A stretch of DNA of 64,000 bases from Aporrectodea caliginosa (lineage: Eukaryota > Annelida > Clitellata > Crassiclitellata > Lumbricidae): assembly GCA_020284085.1 (NCBI GenBank), contig JACEVL010000048.1, positions 659,694 to 723,693 of the forward strand. The letters run 5' to 3'. Numbering within the stretch: the first letter of the stretch is position 1; each line of letters opens with the position of its first letter. Under the pieces are notes generated by a model. The model searched no databases. It was not told the origin of the DNA and saw only the letters and a list, made by a program, of their open reading frames with translations. A program made the position numbers and the translations under genes. Below are positions 34,039-44,710 of this stretch, piece by piece.

Positions 34039-35040
34039 CAGGGGCGGAGACTTAGGGGGGACAGGGGGACGGTCCCCCCAAAACTTGAGGTGGGGGACGG
34101 AGCTGCTTATATCCCCCCCCAATATTTCTGAAATATTTCATGAATATAATAATAATAGCTATTTTGTTCAGATGACATCTTAAAATGCTACCATTACAGT
34201 GTGGAAATTCAAAATTTTTAAACAGGGAGAGGTCACTTCCCCTCCCCAAACCCCTCCCCAAATTCAAACACGACTCAAACTACATATAAGCTACTGAGTG
34301 ACAGCTGGTTCTTATCAGCACTCAAATTATAGAGCAATTTTGTTCAGATTACAGCTTAAAATGCTACCATTACAGTGTAGAAATTCAAAAATTTAAATAG
34401 GGGAGGGGTCACATCCCTCCCCAAACCCCTCCCCAAACTCAAACACGACTCAAACTACATATAAGCTACAGTGACAGCTGGTTCTTATCAGCAGTCAAAT
34501 TATAGAGCAATTTTGTTCAGATTACAGCTTAAAATGCTACCATTACAGTGTAGAAATTCAAAAAATTTAAATAGGGGAGGGTCACATCCCTCCCAAACCC
34601 CTCCCCAAACTCAAACACGACTCAAACTACATGTAAGCTACAGTGACAGCTGGTTCTTATCAGCAGTCAAATTATAAAGCAATTTTGTTCAGATGACAGC
34701 TTAAAATGCTACCATTACAGTGTAGAAATTCAAAAATTTAAATAGGGGAGGAGGTCACATCCCTCCTCAAACCCTCCCCAAACTCAAACACGACTCAAAC
34801 TACATGTAAGCTACGAGTGACAGCTGGTTCCTATCAGCACTCAAATTATAGAGCAATTTTGTTCAGATGACAGCTTAAAATGCTACCATTACAGTGTGGA
34901 AATTCAAAAAATTTTAGATGGGGAGGGCACATCCCCTCCCCAAACCCCTCCCCCTGCTCGGCGCTGCGCGCCTCGCCGATCGTCCTTCGGCCGCTCCTTC
35001 AGCCGTCCCCCCCAAACCCAAGACCAAGTCTCCGCCTATG
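34039..35040. mobile_element. hAT-type MITE, 1002 bp, with internal tandem repeats
   Basis: The ends CAGGGGCGGAGACTT and, inverted, CATAGGCGGAGACTT are flanked by identical 8-bp repeats GCGCTATA (34031-34038 and 35041-35048). The inside is a tandem array and has no protein. A second copy lies in the inverted arm from 63068 to beyond the window end. Confidence 0.9.
34130..34935. repeat. Tandem array of about 150-bp units inside the hAT MITE
   Basis: Five or so units repeat AATGCTACCATTACAGTGT, CTCCCCAAACCCCTCCCC, AACACGACTCAAACTACAT and GACAGCTGGTTC.TATCAGCA. Units differ by small indels. The mirrored array at about 63180-63960 has its own differences. Confidence 0.9.
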
Positions 35041-35080
35041 GCGCTATAACAAGTGTTCAAATACAATACAATACAAAATG

Positions 35081-35200
35081 TTGAGAGCGCGTCCGACTTG
35101 TCAGTCACACGGAGAGTACGGATTTGATCCACCTCTTATAAGTCTGTTTTGTATTGAACTTGAAGAAGTCCTTCAGCTCCAATTGCTGAGCCTATTGATT
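35081..35200 (+). mobile_element. Old SINE relic
   Basis: A tRNA-like head (box B GGATTTGATCC) is followed by CCACCTC and GAAGTCCTTCAGCTCCAATT, a diverged version of the SINE body at 29407. The mirrored copy is at about 62910-63027. Confidence 0.55.
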
Positions 35201-35487
35201 AATCATCAGTCACTTTAAGGTTGATTATCAACTCAATCATCATAATTAGTCATAATCATAAAAAAATGTTCTATAGATATATGGGTCTTACATGGCCATA
35301 TATCCTTAAATGCCACATGCTTTTCTGAATTCGCATCTCTATAATAAATATAATCCAGGTCTTCATAGCTACTTACATGTAAGTCGCCATTAATTTAACC
35401 GTCAGTTTATCATCTGTCGAACGTTGCAGGCTGCATGCGAGCCCGAAGGTACACTTGCACTTAGCGGAATCAGACCATATCAGAGAG

Positions 35488-35494
35488 TATAAAA
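35488..35494 (+). promoter_or_regulatory. TATA box of the orphan exon 1
   Basis: TATAAAA lies 97 bp before the ATG at 35585. The context GTATAAAACCTGGTA is shared with the gene C promoter. Confidence 0.75.
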
Positions 35495-35584
35495 CCTGGT
35501 ATCAAGACATACTCATAGACCGTTGAGCGGAGTTTTGTCGCTTATTGAAAAATTGCAGTAGGGACGACCTGCAACGTGCGAAAG

Positions 35585-35813
35585 ATGTTCCAATTTGCGC
35601 GCGCATTCCTTCTCTGTGGGCTGTTGGTTTCAACACTGACAGCAGCAGATCAGACTTCACTGGTAGATGTCAAGTCGGAAGAGGAGGCATTGCAAGAAGC
35701 GCTCATCGAAGATGCTGGTGCAGAAACCGATGATGAGGCACGTCAAGGAGAGCTCATCGAAGATGTCGGTTCAGAAACTGGGCAACAGTTAAAACTATCA
35801 TCAATTCAAAATG
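35585..35813 (+). pseudogene. Orphan lectin exon 1 with promoter (duplicate of gene D exon 1)
   Basis: It encodes a leader (MFQFARAFLLCGLLVSTLTA) and an acidic stalk with the repeated motif LIEDxGxET. It ends at donor G|GTTTGT in phase 1. It is identical to 62295-62523. No CTLD exon follows on the plus strand, because the next lectin gene (C) faces the other way, so in this arrangement it looks non-productive, although promoter and exon are intact. It may be transcribed, or become joined to gene D exons if the 24 kb between the arms is inverted. The upstream GTG at 35576 is unlikely to be a start in an animal gene. Confidence 0.7.
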
Positions 35814-35999
35814 GTTTGTAGACTAACAACATAAACTGTTATAATATGAAAACTTATTTATTTCTATCGTCCTGGTGTTACTGCAAGTGTTAACGTCTAC
35901 TGGTATATCTTAACGAGCTGCATACATTAGCAACATCACTGCCTAGATGAGGCGCAATCGACTGCAGCTCAATTCTTTTAAAAACTTCTCTTATGCAAC

Positions 36000-36435
36000 T
36001 CTCAACCAAGTTGGATAATTAGACCGCAAACCCCGATCGTTTGGTTCAATTGGTCCCTTACTTTGGAATGCGCTTTCTCTATCTGCTCACTCTACAATTT
36101 TATCTGACCGTCTTAGTTCTAATTTCGCTTTTCTTGAAATCTACTTCTTCTATCGGGCCTTGCTCACTGCAGGGAGCGCATCTGAAACGTTTCAACCTGC
36201 TAGATGTTCTTCACAAATGCTTAGATGCTATACAATGCTTTTTGCATAGGCAACCTATGCAATTCCTCCTTCATGAAAATGGACATAATAATATAAACAA
36301 ATTAGTTAATGAGCCAATCAGCCGAGCCGCAGCATTTACAATTGATTGGAGTCGCTTAATGTAGGAAAGAGTTAGGCCTGCATAATTGATATTGCCATAG
36401 TCAACCCTGGTTAATGCATACATACATCATGGTTG
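36000..36435. pseudogene. LINE fragments in the inverted duplication
   Basis: On the minus strand 36435-36240 reads VDYGNINYAGL and LQSIVNAAARLIGSL, the post-RT block of a LINE. On the plus strand 36030-36200 reads FGSIGPLLWNAL, a LINE C-terminal block. Both are mirrored at 61675-62110. They are short, opposed and non-functional. Confidence 0.6.
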
Positions 36436-36689
36436 TGGCGACCTGAGTTGCGAGCGACCTCGTGCTGTGCGAATCTGGTGCAGATTGTGAAATCACGGTC
36501 GACAAACATTCTTCACATGCTCTGAGAAGCTCAATTACTGGTCCTGGTCATCCCAGATCGCACAGAGAAACGTACTGGGAGACAGAGACGTCAGGGAAGC
36601 AGTGGTGCAGATTAGGCAAGTCTATTGGACGGTTACGAAGTTAAATGAACTGGGTTTCCCAAAGTTCTGATACGTGATGATTTCGATCC

Positions 36690-36885
36690 TCTGAGTAATG
36701 CAGTCGGTGTGGCATGATCTCTATTCAGTTAGGTACTTTACACAAACTCTCACTAATCAAATTATCCACAATATAACTAGTAGATTACAAGCTGTTTCAA
36801 AGTAATTTTTAACAGTTACACTGCGTAATGTTACATTTTCTCTGCTGCTATGTATTCAGTGAGCTGAAATACAAACACTTTTGTG
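36690..36885 (+). repeat. Intron-1 block conserved between lectin paralogues
   Basis: It is the counterpart of 22263-22410, with TCGGTGTGGCAT, AATTATCCACAA and TAGTAGATTACAAGC. Its exact mirror lies at about 61215-61410, in intron 1 of gene D. Confidence 0.6.
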
Positions 36886-37455
36886 TAGGTTTCTGGAGAA
36901 AATCATTGAACTGCTAATTTTAAAACTGCTTAGATTAATGGTTCTCTAACGTGAATAGATAAATCAAAAACAAACGTGGTTTTCAGTATAATATTTGATT
37001 AGCTCTCATTGCAAAGAAATTAACAAGACATAAAAATAGGCAGAAATTTTGTTAACACTAATTAATTAAGCCAGATACGCTTGTATAATATTTTTAATAC
37101 AATTCAAATGAAATGCATAACAACATACGGATAGACTGCATAATCTGTTCATTAATTCTAAGGTCACTACTGCTTCCAGGTAGTCAGTCAGCAATCAGGA
37201 ATATTTATGATGAAATATTTTGGTTAATTTTCACAGCTAGGGACATGATGCTTATTTACTAAGTTTGGGCTAGGTTAGACACTACGCAAGTCGTCTCAGT
37301 TTACTTACAGCACAATAAGAGATGACATGAAGGTTAAAGCAATTCGACCATAACTTGCCATATAGGGCCTACTCGTCATCAAGTAGCGCGGGCTGCAATA
37401 GTATTATTTGCCATGAGTATTGAGTAGGCCTACGCCTCGACATAGGGCCTACGAT

Positions 37456-37528
37456 ATTCAGACTTGAATGATGACCGATCTGTTCTCGTACACAAAAAGT
37501 TCACATGTAATACGTTTCAATTTTTATT
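37456..37528 (-). promoter_or_regulatory. Gene C polyadenylation signal and conserved 3' block
   Basis: AATAAA on the minus strand (37523-37528) is followed by GTGTACGAGAACAGATCGG, matching the block after the stops of the other lectin copies. Confidence 0.55.
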
Positions 37529-37741
37529 TAAAACAGAAAATAAGCAACAGATGTTGCAATATTTGTTTTTAAATCTGCTCTTTAATTTAAAGTCTAAGAA
37601 AAACTAAATGAATTTGTTAATAAGTTCGAAGATTTACTATATAATAATAGTTCGATATAATTTGACTCCAGTATAAATTCTTATCATTAGCCCATTCGGA
37701 GGTCGCGTGAAACCGAATCTCATTTCAACTAGGCCTAATTA

Positions 37742-38028
37742 TCAAGGCTTGTACTCGCACAATGGACACATCTTCAAGGTGCACAAGTCATCGTTCCAAT
37801 TATAATTCTCTTTGGGCCAAATATGAAGGCAGAATTCTTTGTTGCCACCGCAGTTAGGTTCGCCTCCTTTCCAGTTGGTGAATACAAGTGGCAACTTTTC
37901 GTCACTTAATGGTTTCCATACGAAATTACTTTGACAGCTGTTTTCGATCATTCGTTGACCACTTGTCCAAAGCACATATCCAAGAAAAGGCTTTTCTCTC
38001 GATACGCAAGGAGTGTCTCCCACAATTT
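37742..38028 (-). CDS. Gene C exon 3: calcium-site half of the CTLD
   Basis: It follows acceptor TTTACAG and contains LWTSGQR, FVWKPLSDEKLP, FTNWKGGEPNC, YNWNDDLC and MCPLCEYKP before TGA. Confidence 0.9.
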
Positions 38029-41000
38029 CTGTAAAAACATTGTATTGTATTTTCGTACATTCAGCCTCTAAAAACATCGTATTGTATTTTCGTACATTAA
38101 ACCTATAAAAAAAGTTCAAATACATGTAAAAACATGTATTTGCATTTATTGTGTTTCTGAAAATTAATGAGTGCAAGCTTTATTTATTACTATTGTTAAA
38201 GAATGCATTTTTAGGGCTATTCGTATTATAGGTTACAAGTATAAATCGAACCTTGTGGGCTTAGTAGAATGAACAATCGCAGTAGTGAATGGAGTAGGCC
38301 TACATTTTTATTGAATATTGAAATTTTTCAATTAAAGCTCTTAACTCAAAATTAATATTACTTGCTCTGTATAATCATACGTAGGGCCTAATCATTTATT
38401 TAAAGTAATATTCATGACTCAGTATCTGAGCTCAGTCGTATTTGAATACGGTCAGGTCTATTGTATTAATGAGCTCAAACAATAATAGAAATATTAAATA
38501 ATGAAGTCTGGTGCGAAGAAACTCGTACATTCATCCTCTTCTCCCTCCTCTCTCTCTCTCTGTTCTGTCTGACAACCGGACTCGGATCTCCACTGGACAT
38601 TTCTGCTCATTCTCTTAAGATTTTTCTTTTTTCGAGGGGCCTATCGCACTGGAAGCGCCTCTGATTAGGTTGTATTGTGAGAGGCGCTTTATAAGTCCGT
38701 AAATAGAATAGAATAGAATACATAAATGCATACATGCATGCACACACACACATATATATATATGTAGGCTATATATATTCATGCGTTTTTGGAAAGAGAA
38801 TTTCCGAATATTGAGCAATCATGTTCACAGCGCTCACACGTGTACAACTGTACATACTTGAAAGTTCTGTTCCAAGGAATGTCTTCAATGCGTTGTTTTC
38901 TGCTTCGCTTGTGATGGCAACCAAGTGAGTTCCACGGCCTAAATCCCGACATTTCTTTGCCGCTGAGGTCCAGTTGTGACTTTCATAGACAACCTGGTAA
39001 CAACTTTTAGCCAATGGCAGATATGTGAAACCGCGAGGGCAGGAAACTAAAACAATACATTTATTTTGCTTAGCAAAAATCTACAAATTTAGTTATGAAC
39101 ATTTATTAATATTTTACAAGTTGTTAGGTAGATCAGATTCCTCTTCAAGCAACGTATTTCAATTCAAATACCCAGTCTGTTCCAAATGGAATTTCCAAAG
39201 TTCAGGACGGCGGTAAGTAAGGATGAGAAATCTTCAAATGCATAAGATATTATTTTAAAATACAGACGTACACTTTCACTAGCATATCCTTTTAGGAACA
39301 ACCGTCCTAATTTTCAAGTACAATGATAATTCATATTTTTTTTTAAAAGCCAGCGACACAGAAAAATTGGAATTGTGATCAAAATGAAAACAAATTGCGA
39401 TGTGTTATAAAAAGAGTTCCATTGATTTGTTTAGAAATAAACTGCATAGTCGCATTATGTTCAAATATTTAGTCTACTGAAACAGAAAACATTATCCTTA
39501 AGTGACTGAGCATTAACTTAAGAGGAATAAGACTGTTAAATATAAAAACACTCATAAAGATCTGTTGCGAAATATGGGCAATCGGCGATTATGTTATTTC
39601 GTCTGCATTAATGCGTTTTTCGCAAGATTTATTTCCGAAGAAATCTTCAATGTTGCAGCGCCTTATTGTTAGTTATTAATTTCTTTGCTAATGTATATAA
39701 CTTTGATGCTATTCGTAAACAACTTAAATAGGTTAGTTTCTATTCGCAAGGTAATCAACGACGCACTATTAATTGTATTTATTTCCACAAAATTTTGTGA
39801 AACGGCGGCAAAGATTAAGTAGGCCTACTTCAGTATTTCAATTTAAGGTTTATAACAACATAGACTTCTATTGACATAGATCGTAAAAAGTCGATTAGAT
39901 CTAAATAATTGCAATAATGACACATGTTGATGTTTGAAATGTAAAGAAAAATATTAAAAATTCCCAAGATTTTTAAGCAGGTCACTAAGCAGGTCGGGAG
40001 TGAAATAAGCAGGTCAAATGACCTGCTGCGACCTACCTTAGCGCCGCCACTGCATATAATGGTCTGCAATACAACAATAATGAATACAACCGGGCAGAGT
40101 GGGTGTGTGTTTCTCCCATTGCAGGTGGCGGTTAGACGCCTCTGCTCGCGAAAATAATTAGTCGCAATGTAATTAGTATATTGCAGGCTGCTTCAAAACA
40201 TTAATGAATCGTGATTACACTGTTTTTCAATTATCAGTCCATTGATTTACTCCTGTGCATAGGTTACAGGGTGCTAGTATTTCAATTCGACGAGTAGATA
40301 GATGGTAGAGAAAATTGACAACCAGATAAGTAATTCCGATTCATTAATGTTTTGAAGCAGCCTGCAATATACAAATTACATTGCGACTAATTATTTTCGC
40401 GAGCAGAGGCGTCTAACCGCCACCTGCAATGGGAGAAACACACACCCACTCTGCCCGGTTGTAAATAGCTTACATAAACCTCCCCAAGCGAGAACAAAAT
40501 CTCCACAACTAGGCTATAATTATATAATATCTTTTGATTACACTGGAAAATGTTTATTATTTCCTCTGAACGAACAGTCCTTTGACGAATCGTCCGTTGA
40601 CGAATCGTCCACTTGACGAATCGTCCACTTGACGTATAGTCCTTGACGAACAGTCCGTTGACGAATCGTCCGTTGACGAAACGTCCTAGAACCATCCATT
40701 GACTCACTGCACCTAGCTTTGTTACTTTCTAGCCTACTCAGCCATGGATTTTCTCAATTCTTTGCCGGTAGGCCTACATACTGCTCGATATTATTAACAC
40801 TCAACTTGTAGCTGTTCCGTTCACCTTATCCAATCGGTCATGTCGAATACGTCTTTCTTATCCGCTCTGTTTCTCTACAATGCTCCATTACTACCTATCA
40901 GCATATATTATTGATCTGAATCATATATCGCTTACTTTCTGCTACAGTCTTTTTACCTTCTACTACTTCTTTCTTGAGCTGAACACTTGTACTTGTCGTC

Positions 41001-41911
41001 TAAACTATCAAGTTCCATCACCTTATTACTAATTCAGTCAGGAATAAGTCAGCTTCTCTTCAAACTAAACTATTGGATCACGCAATGGATAGTTTTGCTT
41101 TCGGTGAATCTTGGCTCGACAACCCGTTTGACATAGCCTACTTTCCTTCATTTCGTACCCGAGATCGCAAAGTTGGGCAATACTTTGCTCTGTGATCGGC
41201 CCCGTCATTGAGAGAATTTATATCAGGCAAAAGGTTGCGAGCTCGAGCTTCATTATCGGCTGAAAAGCATCTGCATCAATACCGGTAACGTTCTACATTT
41301 TCTCCATCCTTGGTGAGGTTTAACATCACAGAACTTCTAGGCTACTTTAAAAAAAGCTGTAACAGTCGATTGCATCGTATCCCTTCCACGTTGTTACTAA
41401 TGCAGCTTCTTAGGATGACGCTCAGAAGCTGGACGCCTACAGCGATACCAGTACTCCATACATTGATCTGGTTAATAAGATCTGCTAAGTATGACATTTC
41501 AAACTGCTCTAAAAGTTTTGCATGAGCCCCTTAAATATTGTTTAAAAAAATTACGCTTAATTATGCAGTGATCATTGTTGGGCGACCCGCATGTTACAAT
41601 TGGCGAATTCATTGCTTAACGGAGCTAAAGTAAGTCCTTGGATCAGAACAGTTGACATTGCTAGAAACATAAAAGTCAGTCTACAAACCATCCGGATACG
41701 GTGACCAATTGAACTCTTTTTCGAGCTTTTTATAAAGATCTTCGATGAACTTTCTCAGGTCTTCAACATCCGACTTGAGACCGTCCAGTGATTTCTGAGT
41801 GTCAGGACAGCACACATCATTACCTTGTGCTGTTGCAACCAACATTCCAAAGAGGAGGACAGCTAGCATGACTTTGAATATTTTTACCAATATACGCACG
41901 TTGCAAATCAT
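37742..41911 (-). CDS. Gene C: secreted C-type lectin-like protein, 232 aa, 3 exons
   Basis: Exons 41911-41689, 39046-38858 and 38028-37742 join in frame (699 nt, TGA stop), both introns phase 1. Residues 1-30 are a signal peptide; 31-74 are a stalk with VCC and heptad-like LDGLKSDVEDLRKFIEDLYK, suited to a disulphide-linked coiled coil. The CTLD is about 77-232, with EPN at 194-196, WND at 215-217 and CPLC at 225-228. A TATA box lies 62 bp upstream. Start: the aligned inner ATG of gene B is ATA here, so the upstream ATG at 41911 is preferred; 41869 is a possible alternative. Intron 1 holds an inverted-repeat element and minisatellite. It is the most complete-looking gene of the window; expected role is calcium-dependent sugar binding outside the cell. 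Confidence 0.88.
38585..38720 (+). mobile_element. LINE 3' end fragment in intron 2 of gene C
   Basis: It reads LKIFLF-like residues, then GGAAGCGCCTCTGA, AGAGGCGCTTTATAAG and an AATAG tail. It is opposite in orientation to gene C. Confidence 0.6.
38858..39046 (-). CDS. Gene C exon 2: first half of the CTLD
   Basis: It is 189 nt with acceptor GTTTTAG and donor A|GTATGT. It encodes SCYQVVYESHNWTSAAKKC and HLVAITSEAENNALK. Confidence 0.9.
40036..40052 (-). mobile_element. Isolated hAT terminus
   Basis: On the minus strand the sequence CAGTGGCGGCGCTAAGG is a typical hAT end. I could not find its partner within intron 1, so it may be a truncated copy. Confidence 0.4.
40085..40463. repeat. Inverted repeat with 130-bp near-perfect arms in intron 1 of gene C
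   Basis: The arms start TACAACCGGGCAGAGTGGG and its complement and enclose about 120 bp. TA flanks both ends, compatible with a mariner-type target duplication. Both arms also contain the lectin intron-1 block (ATAATTAGTCGCAA.GTAATTAG..TATTGCAGGCTGCTTCAAA), so a local inverted duplication of intron sequence is an alternative. Confidence 0.8.
40562..40686. repeat. 15-bp minisatellite (TTGACGAATCGTCCG)
   Basis: About eight units repeat with GACGAATCGTCC or GACGAACAGTCC cores. The frame on the minus strand (GRFVNGRFVNG) is a repeat artefact. Confidence 0.85.
41689..41911 (-). CDS. Gene C exon 1: signal peptide and coiled-coil stalk
   Basis: It encodes a leader with MLAVLLFGMLVATAQG, then VCCPDTQKSLDGLKSD and a charged heptad stalk ending SPYPDG at donor G|GTTTGT. 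CAG (Gln) stands where gene B has TAG. Confidence 0.88.
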
Positions 41912-41972
41912 GTAATTCTGGTTTCAACGATAACCTTTGTTCGACTGTCTATGAGCATGTCTCTGTACCAGG

Positions 41973-41979
41973 TTTTATA
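41973..41979 (-). promoter_or_regulatory. TATA box of gene C
   Basis: TATAAAA on the minus strand, in context AGTATAAAACCTGGTAC, lies 62 bp upstream of the ATG. That implies a very short 5' UTR. Confidence 0.8.
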
Positions 41980-42064
41980 CTTTCTGGTGCCGGTCGGATG
42001 TTCTTGCGTGCATGCGTACCTGCTCGTCGTGGATTGCAGAACTCAAAGATCGATACACGCTTAA

Positions 42065-43575
42065 CACTAGAAGGACGGCATGTGTCATTTTTGACCCATA
42101 GCGCACTTTGCGAGCGTGCCATGTAGCACCCAGTAAACATTAAAGGAAAATATTTTATGATATCTATGGCATTGTGGTCGCAAAGGCATAGAATAAAAAT
42201 CTTATTAATAGCTGGTCAGGTATAGGAGTTAGAACAGCGAATACCTAGAAGGACGGATTGGGGTCATTTTTGACCCATGAAACTATTACTGCAAATGCCT
42301 ATTTTTCTAGTGTTTATCTTATATAAACCTTACTTATTTATGACGGCATTGCAAAACTCACGTTCTTCCCGCCATTTGTAAACAGTTTTGTTTATTGTTT
42401 CAAACACAATTGATATAAAAACAGCTATATCTGAGGGTTATCAATAGCTGCGCTAAAATGAGTTGTCATGTACGATTATATGCATACAGCAAACCAAGCC
42501 CTTCGTTTGATTCAAGAAATCGGTGAGACAATGATAGTGATGCCTCTGTCTCAGATACCGGAATATTCCGCCACGCAGCGCATGAAGAAATTACTTCTGC
42601 GGCGGAAGGTGTTTAGCATTTTATCTAATGACGACTAACCCTAACCGACCCTCACAACGCCTAATCTCACCATAACCGACCCTCAATACGCCAATTGATA
42701 GAAGTAACGCAGTTTGGACAGTGCGCATGCGCCGAAGGTTGCGCATGCGCAAAGGTCTTCTGTCACGGAATTATATCAAAAATATTACTTCTGGGGCGGA
42801 ATTTTCCGCTGCAGAAGAATTATCCTTAAAAATACATGTTTTCTATCAATGAAACTGTATGGGTCAAAAATGACTCATTCCGTCCTTTTTCCGCCACGCA
42901 GCGCATGAAGAAATTACTTCTGCGGCGGAAGGTGCTTAGCATTTTATCTAATGACGACTAATACTGACCCTAACCGACCCTCACAACGCCTAATCTCACC
43001 ATAACCGACCCTCACTACGCCAATTGATAGAAGTAACGCAGTTTGGACAGTGCGCATGCGCCGAAGGTTGCGCATGCGCAAAGGTCTTCTGTCACGGAAT
43101 TATATCAAAAATATTACTTCTGGGGCGGAATTTTCCGCTGCAGAAGAATTATCCTTAAAAATACATGTTTTCTATCAATGAAACTGTATGGGTCAAAAAT
43201 GACTCATTCCGTCCTTTTTCCGCCACGCAGCGCATGAAGAAATTACTTCTGCGGCGGAAGGTGCTTAGCATTTTATCTAATGACGACTAATACTGACCCT
43301 AACCGACCCTCACAACGCCTAATCTCACCATAACCGACCCTCACTACGCCAATTGATAGAAGTAACGCAGTTTGGACAGTGCGCATGCGCCGAAGGTTGC
43401 GCATGCGCAAAGGTCTTCTGTCGCGGAATTATATCAAAAATATTACTTCTGGGGCGGAATTTTCCGCTGCAGAAGAATTATCCTTAAAATACATGATTTC
43501 TATCAATGAAACTGTATGGGTCAAAATGACCCATTCCGTCCTTTTAGGTGGTAGAAAAGAGCCGTCCTTCTAGTG
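42065..43575. mobile_element. piggyBac-like non-autonomous element, 1511 bp
   Basis: Both ends carry the 15-bp inverted repeat CACTAGAAGGACGGC and are bordered by TTAA (42061-42064, 43576-43579), the target site of piggyBac elements. Subterminal GTCATTTTTGACCCAT occurs near both ends. The mirrored locus in the gene B arm (19293-19296) has a single TTAA and no insert. There is no transposase; the inside is mainly three tandem copies of about 329 bp. Confidence 0.92.
42566..43546. repeat. Three tandem copies of a 323-329-bp unit
   Basis: Units start at about 42566, 42889 and 43218 with TTCCGCCACGCAGCGCATG and are nearly identical. Each contains two GCGCATGCGC palindromes. The identical 64-aa frames at 42714 and 43043 come from this repetition and are not genes. 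Confidence 0.92.
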
Positions 43576-44710
43576 TTAACAGATGGTAAAAGTTGTGACG
43601 GCTGTGCAGGTAATTACACTTAAAGTGGCTATCAATAACTGAAAACAATTACTGCGGAGATGTGAATGCAAAAAAGTTTGGAAAAATTAAAATATACAGT
43701 AATGTTATACTCGATATATTTATGTGTGGTATACGGGAAATAAGAATTTGTGCCAAACAACGGTCAGTGTTGGGGGGGGGCGCTGAATCGCCGCTCATGT
43801 TCTTTCATTCGATAAGACCTAGTTCTGATTTTTAGTAAATAAAATTTATGAACAAATCGAGTAGAAATTACTATTTCAAAATAAATGTTAGACCACGTCT
43901 CTCCGTGCCAGCGATGTCAATTGTATATACGCTAGGGTATGTTCCCTTAAAGCCTTGGGAAAACAGCTCTTGAACTCCGCCACTACTCTGGCAGTGCCAG
44001 TCCAAAGACTGGAATAAGGAGGAGGGCGACGCTGATGCTCTTTGCTACCACACAGTGTCGTTAAACTGAAACCACTACTACTACAACAGCAGCTATTTTC
44101 ATCCATATTTTCTGCACTCTGTGTCTAAGCTTATAATTATATGCATGTATAAATTGTTATATCTGGCCTCTTAGTAGGACTTTCGTCTATTGGGTTTGTC
44201 CAGACACTAGAAGCAGTGTTAGGTAAGTTATGTTTGACAGTGTTTCGAATGTGTGTTAAGACTTCGGCCTTCTGGCCACAAACTTTGTCTGAGCTCAGAA
44301 CATTATAGTCTAAAGTGACCTTGGCATTTAGCTTAGACGAGATTAGTTGTGTTTAATCCTAGCCGAAAATTACATTTGGGTATGTCCTTAATACGCGTGT
44401 TGTAGTTAACAGTTAAGATGGCTGCAGCATTGCTGAACATTGCTTCTGTCTCATTCAAAAAGCAAAGCAGCCACCTGAACAAATCTTAGGATTATCTTTC
44501 GAATGAATTCTTGCAATTTGCATAATATTCAGGATCTGTTTTAAATATTGTTTTCTATTTTCTACATGGCAGTTCTTACAGTCAAGCAACTATCTTTAGC
44601 CGATTCAATTATTCGATACGGATTCTAATTTTTTGTCAGTGTCCATCCTGTCCTTAATTTCAGCTATGAGCAACATTGCAAATAAGTTGAACATCTATCA
44701 TGCTCAGTGA

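Larger units (their letters stand above)
33835..35079 (+). mobile_element. tRNA-derived SINE split by a hAT element
   Basis: The head (GGTTTGGGGGTATG, GGTTCGAATCC) and body are at 33835-34038. The tail resumes after 35040 with GCGCTATAACAAG and AATAC units. The 8 bp GCGCTATA of the SINE tail is duplicated at both sides of the insertion. Confidence 0.85.
34071..37050. repeat. Left arm of large, near-identical inverted duplication
   Basis: The arm matches the reverse complement of 61049-64000. Several open frames inside are identical in both arms. The only large differences I see are in the tandem array and an 8-bp indel near 61147. The arm carries the hAT MITE, SINE tails, a TATA promoter, lectin exon 1 and part of intron 1. 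The outer limit lies off the window on the other side. Confidence 0.9.
40690..44419. repeat. Right arm of inverted duplication shared with gene B
   Basis: It is the mirror of 18461-20640. It contains gene C exon 1 and promoter, plus a TTAA-flanked 1511-bp insertion missing from the left arm. Confidence 0.85.

Noticed and set aside
35576..35584. GTG at 35576 as the start of exon 1
   Set aside because: Animal genes rarely start at GTG, and the ATG at 35585 gives the complete leader and aligns with the gene B start.
42714..43573. Identical 64-aa open frames at 42714 and 43043
   Set aside because: Identity is explained by the tandem 329-bp units within the TTAA element, not by protein conservation.
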